Origin: Flavobacterium sp. LHD-85
GTDB taxonomy: Bacteria > Bacteroidota > Bacteroidia > Flavobacteriales > Flavobacteriaceae
Direction of reading: 5' to 3'
NCBI RefSeq assembly: GCF_030929595.1
Contig: NZ_JAVFVR010000010.1
Coordinates: forward strand, 186,001-250,000
Length of the DNA stretch: 64,000 nt
Shown piece after piece: positions 55,019 through 62,257 of the stretch. How positions within the stretch are numbered: the first letter of the stretch is position 1; each line of letters opens with the position of its first letter. Both the position numbers and the translations under genes were made by a program. The notes below the pieces were generated by a model. It searched no databases, was not told the DNA's origin, and saw only the letters and a program-made list of their open reading frames with translations.

Positions 55019-55675
55019 TTATTTGCTGAAATCGTAGCTAAGAGAAGCACCAAGTCCAAATTGAAATGTTGACGCATAATCAGTAACTGCCACTGGCCCC
55101 CAATAGTAATCCCAGTAATAATCATATCCAACAGCTGCCGACATTGACTGAAGATAAGCATGAAGATTGATTGATAAAGGCGAATTGGTCTTTACCTTTA
55201 CACCACCTTTAATTTCCCATGCAAAGTAAGTTCCGTTACCACTTTTTGGAGTTTCAAGAATAGCAACCCCTAAACCTGCACCTAGAAACGGAAGCGCCTT
55301 TTGAGAGCTTGATCCGAAATAATACGTATAATCTGCTAATATGTAATTAATAGCACCTTTGTCGTCTCCTGCATTAACTTGAGTTCCAGGAGGAATAGGG
55401 TTACCATTATTTGGTATAGTAGTCTTTGTATATAACGGCATACTTGTATCTAGTCTATTGTATTTTAATTCTATAGAAGCATTGTCCATTATAAAATATT
55501 CCAAACCTAGACCGTACTCAAAACCGTCTTCTACTTTTCCGTAAGAAGAATCAAAATCTACCCTGTCTGAAAAGGTATATCCTCCGTATAAATTAAGCAA
55601 AAATGATTGAGCACTTTGTGCCGACATCGCCAGCGAAAAGAAAAAAACGACAACTAATAAATGATACTTTTTCAT
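55019..55675 (-). CDS. Outer-membrane beta-barrel protein (OmpW/porin-like)
   Basis: A 218-residue protein with a signal peptide ending MSAQ and alternating amphipathic strands (FLLNLYGGYTFSDRVDFDSS, FEYGLGLEYFIMDNASIELK, YILADYTYYFG, LPFLGAGLGVAIL). It ends FQFGLGASLSYDFSK, a normal barrel end. The eight-strand OmpW/OmpA-like size fits. Substrate is unknown; it may belong to the surrounding PUL or stand alone. Confidence 0.75.
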   Translation of the reverse strand: MKKYHLLVVVFFFSLAMSAQSAQSFLLNLYGGYTFSDRVDFDSSYGKVEDGFEYGLGLEYFIMDNASIELKYNRLDTSMPLYTKTTIPNNGNPIPPGTQVNAGDDKGAINYILADYTYYFGSSSQKALPFLGAGLGVAILETPKSGNGTYFAWEIKGGVKVKTNSPLSINLHAYLQSMSAAVGYDYYWDYYWGPVAVTDYASTFQFGLGASLSYDFSK

Positions 55676-56060
55676 AATTTTTAATTTTAATTTACAATTA
55701 ATGATTTTTTTGCATGGTGGCTACAGTTGGGAGTTTATTTGACGTAGCACTTGTTTAACTTTTATGATTAGTTTAACTGTCTCAAAGTTATCTCACAAAA
55801 ACATCTTACCATAAAAAAACAAGATCAATCATGTTGCAAATTATAAAATGAAACCATTTTATCGAGTAGTCTCTTTAGTTTAACCCTATACAATCTTAAG
55901 AACGTCTTATAGCTATATCATAAGATTCAGCTCTTATAACAACACATTTAGACAAATTCAAAACATTTATAGTAAAAACTGAAACACGGTTTTCGTAGTC
56001 CCATTTAATTTCGCTTTAAAGATATTCACCCAAACCGAATATCAATAAACCGATTACACT
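55676..56060. other. 385-base divergent intergenic region
   Basis: It lies between the outer-membrane barrel gene (minus) and GH88 (plus). A 7-base inverted repeat, AATCTTA/TAAGATT, is present near 55888-55928, and TAATTTCG near 56007-56014 is one base from a -7 consensus for GH88. No gene is seen. Confidence 0.4.
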
Positions 56061-57263
56061 ATGAAGAAAACCTTTAACCTATTTCTGGCATTTACATTTA
56101 CCGCATTAAGTTCTTCTGCAAAACCTATTCAAGAAGATCCATCGCCACTTTGGTTTACAAAAACGACCGAAGTAATTCATTTTCAATTAAACAAAGCCGC
56201 ACAAACTTACCAACCAGGGAAAAATCCGCGATCTGTTAATCCAGACGGAACTGTTCGTCTTGCAGGAATAACCGACTGGACAACGGGTTTCTTTCCTGGA
56301 AGTCTTTGGTACGGATATGAACTTACAGGTGACAAAACAATGGCAGAAGAAGCTAAGAAATTTACCCTTGCCTTAGACTCCATCAGAAACATCAAGAACA
56401 CACACGACGTAGGTTTTATGCTGTATTGCTCTTACGGAAATGCCTATAGAATTACAGGAGACAAAACATATCTACCTGCTTTGGCTGATGGAGCTGCAAA
56501 TCTTTATGCACGTTTTAGCCCAGTAGTAGGCACTATCCGTTCTTGGGATTTTCCTTGGTTGCATTATCCCGTGATTATAGACAATATGATGAATTTGGAG
56601 TATTTATATTGGAGCGCCAATCAGTTCGACAAACCTGAATATGCAAAAGCAGCCAATACACATGCTTTAACTACTATTAAAAATCATTTTAGAAAAGATT
56701 ACAGCTCTTATCATTTAGTAGATTACGACCCAAAAATGGGTAAGGTCTTACACAAAGGAACTCATCAGGGTGTTACGCATGAATCTTCATGGGCTCGCGG
56801 ACAAGCTTGGGGATTGTATGGTTATACGATGTGTTACGCAAATAGCAAAAATCCTAAGTTTTTGCAACAAGCAGAAAACATTGCATCATTTATTATGAAT
56901 CATCCAAGAATGCCAAAAGACAAAGTCCCTGTTTGGGATTTTGATGTGCATAATGCTTTAGACACGGCAGAACTTGCGCCCCGCGATGCTTCGGCTGCTG
57001 CTGTTATTGCTTCTGCCCTTTTAGATTTAAGCACTCAGGTAAAAGATGGAAAAAAATATATTGACTATGCCGAAGAAATACTAAAATCTTTATCATCTGA
57101 TGCTTATCTGGCTAAACCTGGAGAGAATCATTTCTTTTTATTAAAACATAGCGTGGGCGCTTTTCTGTATAACTCAGAAATTGATACACCGCTAGATTAC
57201 GCCGATTATTATTATTTGGAAGCATTGAAGAGATATGCTGCAATTAAAAAAATTGAAATCTAA
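56061..57263 (+). CDS. GH88 unsaturated glucuronyl hydrolase
   Basis: A 400-residue (alpha/alpha)6-barrel enzyme with an N-terminal signal-like segment. Key residues match the family: Asp116 in NTHDVGFM and Asp174 in VIIDNMMNLEY correspond to the two catalytic Asp residues of unsaturated glucuronyl hydrolases. SSWARGQAWGLYGYTM and ELAPRDASAAAVIASALLDL are also typical. It removes the unsaturated uronic acid that lyases leave at the non-reducing end. The next lyase gene starts 5 bases downstream, so the enzymes act in one pathway. Confidence 0.93.
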   Translation: MKKTFNLFLAFTFTALSSSAKPIQEDPSPLWFTKTTEVIHFQLNKAAQTYQPGKNPRSVNPDGTVRLAGITDWTTGFFPGSLWYGYELTGDKTMAEEAKKFTLALDSIRNIKNTHDVGFMLYCSYGNAYRITGDKTYLPALADGAANLYARFSPVVGTIRSWDFPWLHYPVIIDNMMNLEYLYWSANQFDKPEYAKAANTHALTTIKNHFRKDYSSYHLVDYDPKMGKVLHKGTHQGVTHESSWARGQAWGLYGYTMCYANSKNPKFLQQAENIASFIMNHPRMPKDKVPVWDFDVHNALDTAELAPRDASAAAVIASALLDLSTQVKDGKKYIDYAEEILKSLSSDAYLAKPGENHFFLLKHSVGAFLYNSEIDTPLDYADYYYLEALKRYAAIKKIEI

Positions 57264-57268
57264 ATTAG

Positions 57269-59257
57269 ATGAAAATGCGTCTTTTTATAAAAACTTTCGT
57301 CTTCCTCTTTATTTTACTTTTAATGCAAAAAACTTTTGCACAAGAAGTTAAGATAACCAAATCTAGCTTTAATGCTATAAACCTTGATTATAAAGGACTT
57401 GAAAAAGTAAAAAAACTGGTTTCTTCATCCAAATATGAAGAAGCAGCAAACCGACTATTAGATTATTATCGAAATCGCACCGATGTTCAGCATTTGAATT
57501 TTAATGCAGCTGATTTAGAAAAATTAAAAGGAAAAAAGGTTAACAACAACACCTTAGAACTTGCCAATAATATTCTAATACACAAATTTAAACCGCATAA
57601 AGGCTATCCAGCTTATAATTACGGACAAGATATTAATTGGCAATATCGTCCTGTACAAGATCAATTACTGTCTACTTTTTTACACAGAACTGCTTTCTGG
57701 GAATCATTAGGTATTGTTTATAATAGTTCTGGAGATGAAAAATATGCTAAAGAATGGGTTCTCGAAGTACGAGATTGGATTAAAAAAAACAAACAAGGCA
57801 CCTATTCTGACGAAAAAGATTTTGCATGGAAAGCTTTTGTGGTGTCTTTCAGGCTTAATCATTGGTCTTCGTATTTCAATATGTTTTTGAATTCGCAAAA
57901 CTTCACTCCTGCTTTTTTAATGGAATTTTTAAATTCTTATAATGAACAGGCAGAATATATATCCAATAATTATACAGATGTTGGAAACCATAGATTGTAC
58001 GAAGCCCTGCATATGATGTACGCAGGAAGCTTTTTCCCTGAAATGAAGAGTGCTGCTGCTTGGCGCAAAAGCGGAATTACAGTTTTAAATGAAGAAATTC
58101 AAAAACAAATATTACCTGACGGAGTTCAATTTGAACTTTCTCCTTCCTATCATATCGGAACCATTAAAATATTTTTAGATGCTTTACAGATTGCTCAATT
58201 AAACGGAATAGAAACTGAATTTCCTGAAAGCTATAGTAATCTAGTCGAAAAAATGGTGCTTGCTGTGGGCAAATATTCGTTTCCAGATTATACTTTTCCG
58301 TTGTATGGAAACTCTTTTTTAACAACGAAAAGTGCTATGCTAAAGAATTATCAGATCTGGGAGAAAGCTTTTCCAAAAAATGAAATTATTAAGTATTATG
58401 CATCAAACTTTAAATTAGGGAAAAAGCCTGACTATTTATCAAGCAGTCTTCCATATGCTGGTTTTTATGCTTTTAGAAATGGCTTGGATACCACTGCAAC
58501 TGTAATGCAGATTAAAGCTGGACCTCCAGCTGAGTTTCATTCTCATCCTGACAATGGCAATTTTGCTCTTTGGGTAAAAGGTCGAAATTTCACTCCGGAT
58601 TCAGGTAGTTTTGTTTATGCAAATGTAGGCAATCAAGAAAATTCTAAAAGAGATTGGTATAGATCTACCAAAGCACACCAAACTTTAACACTTGATAATC
58701 AAAACATAACAAACGATGCTAAACTATTAGAATGGCAACCTGATGGAAACACTCAGATTTTGTCTTACAGTAATCCGAGTTATACAGATTTAAACCATGA
58801 AAGAACTTTTCTTTTTATCGATAACACTTTCTTTCTAATAATTGATCGAGCAATTGGAGCCGCAACTGGCAATCTAGGAATTCATTATAATTTTAAAGAA
58901 GATAGCAAAGCTTCAAGTAATTCCTCAGACAATAGCATTACAACTCATTATGAAGATGGAAATAATTTATTGATACAAGTAGTTAATAAAGGAAAAATTG
59001 CTTTAAAAGATGAATCTAGTTTTGTTTCGTATGAATATCAAAAAGAAACACCTAGACCTGCTTTTGCTTTTGAAAAAATAAAAAACAATCAGCAGACACA
59101 AGGCTTTATTACCTTATTACTTCCATTCGATGGTCAAAAAGCTCCAACAGTAAAAATTACAGAAAACCCCGAGCATAATATTTCTCAGGGAAAAATTGAT
59201 CTAAATATTACTATCAATGGAAAAAAAAGGCATATAAAGAAAAACCTTGTTCATTAG
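57269..59257 (+). CDS. Heparinase II/III family polysaccharide lyase, diverged PL12-like copy
   Basis: A 662-residue exported protein: signal peptide ending TFAQ, an alpha-toroid domain to about residue 370, and a C-terminal beta-sheet domain. Candidate catalytic residues are Asn240-His241 (DVGNHRLYEALHM), Tyr294-His295 (FELSPSYHIGT) and His424 (PPAEFHSHPDNGNFALWV). Compared with the downstream copy, the conserved WQLHR-x3-WWLPMG region is altered (TFLHRTAFWESLG) and HAQPDNG is HSHPDNG, so specificity may differ. The start may be either Met (57269 or 57275). Confidence 0.85.
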   Translation: MKMRLFIKTFVFLFILLLMQKTFAQEVKITKSSFNAINLDYKGLEKVKKLVSSSKYEEAANRLLDYYRNRTDVQHLNFNAADLEKLKGKKVNNNTLELANNILIHKFKPHKGYPAYNYGQDINWQYRPVQDQLLSTFLHRTAFWESLGIVYNSSGDEKYAKEWVLEVRDWIKKNKQGTYSDEKDFAWKAFVVSFRLNHWSSYFNMFLNSQNFTPAFLMEFLNSYNEQAEYISNNYTDVGNHRLYEALHMMYAGSFFPEMKSAAAWRKSGITVLNEEIQKQILPDGVQFELSPSYHIGTIKIFLDALQIAQLNGIETEFPESYSNLVEKMVLAVGKYSFPDYTFPLYGNSFLTTKSAMLKNYQIWEKAFPKNEIIKYYASNFKLGKKPDYLSSSLPYAGFYAFRNGLDTTATVMQIKAGPPAEFHSHPDNGNFALWVKGRNFTPDSGSFVYANVGNQENSKRDWYRSTKAHQTLTLDNQNITNDAKLLEWQPDGNTQILSYSNPSYTDLNHERTFLFIDNTFFLIIDRAIGAATGNLGIHYNFKEDSKASSNSSDNSITTHYEDGNNLLIQVVNKGKIALKDESSFVSYEYQKETPRPAFAFEKIKNNQQTQGFITLLLPFDGQKAPTVKITENPEHNISQGKIDLNITINGKKRHIKKNLVH

Positions 59258-59328
59258 ATCTAATCTGACGAAAAAATCAATCAAAACTATAGTTTTATTT
59301 GAGCTTTTTCCAAAATTAAAAACAATAC

Positions 59329-59370
59329 AAAGCTATCTTTGATATGATAATATCAACTGGATAGCTTTTT
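59329..59370 (+). terminator. Terminator between the two lyase genes
   Basis: AAAGCTATC / GATAGCTTT form the outer stem with an inner GATAT/ATATC stem, followed by TTTTT. It lies 72 bases after the first lyase and 44 bases before the second, so read-through may set the ratio of the two enzymes. Confidence 0.7.
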
Positions 59371-59414
59371 AATTATAACAACAAATTATCTAACTCACTT
59401 AATTAAAAACCTAA

Positions 59415-61391
59415 ATGAAGAATTTAAAGAAAACAGCCATCTTGTGCTTTCTCGTTCTGTCTTGGTTCTTGGGCAATGCACAAGAAAAACCAATAAAAAA
59501 AGAAAGCTTTGACATTATCAATCTAAACTACAAAGGCTTAGAAAAGGTAAACAGTCTTTTTAACACTGCCAAATACGATGAAGCAGCACGAGAACTGCTA
59601 ACGTATTATCGCAACAGAAAAACCGTTAAACATCCTGATTTTAATGCGGGAGACGAAAATAGATTTCGAGGAAAAGAAATTGGTAAGGCAAATCAGGAAA
59701 AAGCAGATAATGCTCTGGAACATAAATTTCAACCTCAAAAAGGGTATGGCTTTTATGATTACGGAAAAGATATTAACTGGGAATACTGGCCTGTAAAAGA
59801 CAATGAAGTCCGCTGGCAATTGCACCGCGTTACATGGTGGCTGCCAATGGGAATGGCGTATCGCAGTTCTGGAGATGAAAAATATGCTAAAGAATGGATT
59901 TCACAGTTTCGCGATTGGGAGAAAAAGAATTACTTAGGAAGTTCTAAAGAAAATGATTCTTTTGCATGGCGTCCATTGGAGGTGTCAGATCGTGTGCAAA
60001 GTCTGCCTCCTACATTCAATTTATTTGTAAATTCTCCGAACTTCACTCCTGCTTTTTTAATGGAATTTTTAAATTCTTATAACAAACAAGCCGCTTATAT
60101 TCCGGAACATTATAGCAAAGAAGGCAATCATTTGCTGTTTGAAGCACAACGTATTTTGGGAGCGGGAGCATTTTTTCCTGAACTGAAGCAAGCTGATTCA
60201 TGGCGCAAAAGCGGTATCGAAATCCTAAACCGCGAAATAAAACTGCAAGTGCTTCCAGATGGCATACAATGGGAACTTTCTCCTATTTATCATGTTGCGT
60301 GCATCGATATTTTTCTGAAAGCTTATAATTCGGCTAAAATGGCTGGCGTAGAAAAAGAATTTCCAGATACTTATTCGAAAACCATCGAAAAAATGATTTT
60401 AGCTTCGGCAAGTATGATGTTTCCTAATTACAACAATCCGATGTTTGGTGATTCTTGGCTGGTTGAAAAAGAAAGCCGATTAAAACAGTATAAAAGCTGG
60501 TCTAAAGTGTTTCCCGAAAATGCACAAATCAAATATTTTGCAACCGACGGCGCAGAAGGAAAAAGTCCTGATTATTTATCGAATGCCTTACCAAACGGCG
60601 GATTCTATACTTTTAGAAACGGATGGAACGACCAATCGACTGTAATGATTGTAAAAGCGGGACCTCCAGCAGAATTTCATGCTCAACCAGATAACGGAAC
60701 TTTTGAACTTTGGATTAAGGGAAGAAATTTTACACCAGACACAGGCTGCTACATTTATAGCGGAGACGAAGAAGTTACCAAAAAGAGAAACTGGTTTCGT
60801 CAGACTAAAGTCCACAGCACTTTGACAATAGACGATCAGAATATGGTGATTACCAAAGCAGAACAAAACAAGTGGCAGACAGCCAAAAACCTAGATATTT
60901 TAACGTATACCAATCCAAGTTATACCGACTTGAATCATCAGCGCAGTATTTTGTTTATTGATAATAAATACTTCCTAATAATCGATAAAGCGATAGGAAA
61001 AGCAACTGGTAAATTGGGCGTTCACTTTCAGTTAAAAGAAGATAGCAAACCGGTTTTTGATAAAGCAAACAACAAAGTGTATACAGCTTATGAAGACGGA
61101 AACAATCTTTTAATTCAATCTTTAAATGCAGATAAACTTGCTTTAAATGAAGAAACTGGAAAAGTTTCTTATGCTTACGCGAAAGAAGTTTCTAGACCTG
61201 CATTTGTTTTTGAAAAAACGAAAAATGATGTAAAAACAGAATCATTTATAAGTATTGTTTATCCTTTTGCAGACAAAGCTCCAGATATTAAAATCCAGCC
61301 TAACAAAGACAATGATTTTGAGAAAGGAATCATTAGTCTAAACATTGTAATTGATGGCAAAAAAAGTGAGATTAAAACTCGACTTAACTAA
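59415..61391 (+). CDS. Heparinase II/III family polysaccharide lyase (PL12-like, canonical copy)
   Basis: A 658-residue exported lyase with a signal peptide ending GNAQ. PL12-type features are VRWQLHRVTWWLPMGMAYRS (132-151), Asn238-His239 (KEGNHLLFEAQ), Tyr292-His293 (WELSPIYHVAC) and EFHAQPDNGTFELWIKGRNF. PL12 enzymes cleave uronate-hexosamine glycans such as heparan sulfate or heparosan by beta-elimination. It is a clear paralogue of the preceding gene with two short DNA blocks of exact identity. No sulfatase is visible nearby. Confidence 0.9.
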   Translation: MKNLKKTAILCFLVLSWFLGNAQEKPIKKESFDIINLNYKGLEKVNSLFNTAKYDEAARELLTYYRNRKTVKHPDFNAGDENRFRGKEIGKANQEKADNALEHKFQPQKGYGFYDYGKDINWEYWPVKDNEVRWQLHRVTWWLPMGMAYRSSGDEKYAKEWISQFRDWEKKNYLGSSKENDSFAWRPLEVSDRVQSLPPTFNLFVNSPNFTPAFLMEFLNSYNKQAAYIPEHYSKEGNHLLFEAQRILGAGAFFPELKQADSWRKSGIEILNREIKLQVLPDGIQWELSPIYHVACIDIFLKAYNSAKMAGVEKEFPDTYSKTIEKMILASASMMFPNYNNPMFGDSWLVEKESRLKQYKSWSKVFPENAQIKYFATDGAEGKSPDYLSNALPNGGFYTFRNGWNDQSTVMIVKAGPPAEFHAQPDNGTFELWIKGRNFTPDTGCYIYSGDEEVTKKRNWFRQTKVHSTLTIDDQNMVITKAEQNKWQTAKNLDILTYTNPSYTDLNHQRSILFIDNKYFLIIDKAIGKATGKLGVHFQLKEDSKPVFDKANNKVYTAYEDGNNLLIQSLNADKLALNEETGKVSYAYAKEVSRPAFVFEKTKNDVKTESFISIVYPFADKAPDIKIQPNKDNDFEKGIISLNIVIDGKKSEIKTRLN

Positions 61392-61410
61392 ACATTACAA
61401 TTGCTCTTCT

Positions 61411-61446
61411 AAAAAACGTCTAAAATTAATTTTAGACGTTTTTTTT
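61411..61446 (+). terminator. Terminator after the lyase operon
   Basis: AAAAAACGTCTAAAATT and its complement form a 17-base near-perfect palindrome ending in eight T residues, 19 bases after the stop. The A-run on the other side makes it potentially bidirectional. Confidence 0.88.
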
Positions 61447-61452
61447 ATAACC

Positions 61453-61621
61453 ATTCCGTAGGAATGTCTGGTCGGTAGAATTAAAAATGAATCATAGTTA
61501 TACGTTCCGTAGGAACGTTTGATTAATCACCAGACATTTTTATTACCAAAAAAAGGTGTCCCTACAGGACACTGTACTCAACGCCATTTTTTTTTCTACC
61601 AACCAGATATTCCTGCGGAAT
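61453..61621. repeat. REP/BIME-like palindromic element
   Basis: Two 28-base arms, 61453-61480 and 61594-61621, are inverted copies matching at 25 of 28 positions. Each holds a hairpin: ATTCC-GTA-GGAAT (61453-61465) and ATATTCC-TGC-GGAATAT (61607-61623). Two more hairpins lie between them: ACGTTCC-GTA-GGAACGT (61502-61518) and GTGTCC/GGACAC (61556-61572). The recurring TTCCGTAGGAA core is of a type scattered in Bacteroidetes genomes. Confidence 0.75.
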
Positions 61622-61623
61622 AT

Positions 61624-62002
61624 TAAATATCCTTATGAATATAGAATTTGTTTTTTATACCCCTCAAATCTTTATAAAAACATTTTTTCTACTCTTTGTC
61701 ATTTTACTATTTTCAATTAATAAGGTTAATCTGAAACTCTTCTTTCTAAACAAATCTTCGAGTCGAATTTGAATTTGTAAAGATAATTTTACGTAACATT
61801 TTACTTCATTTCGCTTAACTTATAATTTTTACGCAAACGATTTAGAGATTACTCGTAATTACTAGCTTTGCATCAAAAATTAATTTAGCAAAACATCACC
61901 AAATTCAAATTAAACCCTGATTTTTAAGGACTTTAAACAACGTATTAATCAAATTCAATAGCATTTTGGACGCATTCAAAACTGTCATGGAAGCCCGATT
62001 TC
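61624..62002. other. AT-rich intergenic stretch before the SusC C promoter
   Basis: No gene is seen. The sequence is AT-rich with several A/T runs. It presumably contains upstream regulator sites for SusC C, but I see no repeated word or palindrome strong enough to report. Confidence 0.4.
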
Positions 62003-62010
62003 TATATTTG
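62003..62010 (+). promoter_or_regulatory. -7 box of the SusC C promoter
   Basis: TATATTTG is an exact TAnnTTTG match. The best -33 candidate is ACTG ending at 61984, 18 bases upstream, which is weak and suggests help from an activator. The implied 5' untranslated region before SusC C is about 240 bases and includes a small open frame. Confidence 0.5.
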
Positions 62011-62032
62011 TTTCAATTAAAAATCAAAAAAC

Positions 62033-62122
62033 ATGACTAATCCAAAAAAAATGACCAGGCTTTTACAAAATTTATATTTATTGCCTAAACGTAAAATTCC
62101 CCTGCCCCTTTTCGCAAGTTAA
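62033..62122 (+). CDS. Possible 29-residue leader peptide upstream of SusC C
   Basis: A short frame starting about 20 bases after the -7 box, with a basic Leu-rich product (MTNPKKMTRLLQNLYL, then LPKRKIPLPLFAS). It ends 135 bases before the SusC start. Its place inside the leader transcript suggests a regulatory peptide or attenuator, but a frame this short can occur by chance. Confidence 0.3.
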   Translation: MTNPKKMTRLLQNLYLLPKRKIPLPLFAS

Positions 62123-62257
62123 TTTATTGTTATAATTTTCTCCACAGCGTCAATCCAAAAAATACAATGTGGTGAATTAGTAAACAAGATCAAAACCAAC
62201 TTAAATAATATCAACAGGAATTCTACTTACTATCTAATTCCTCTTTAAAGAAAAATT

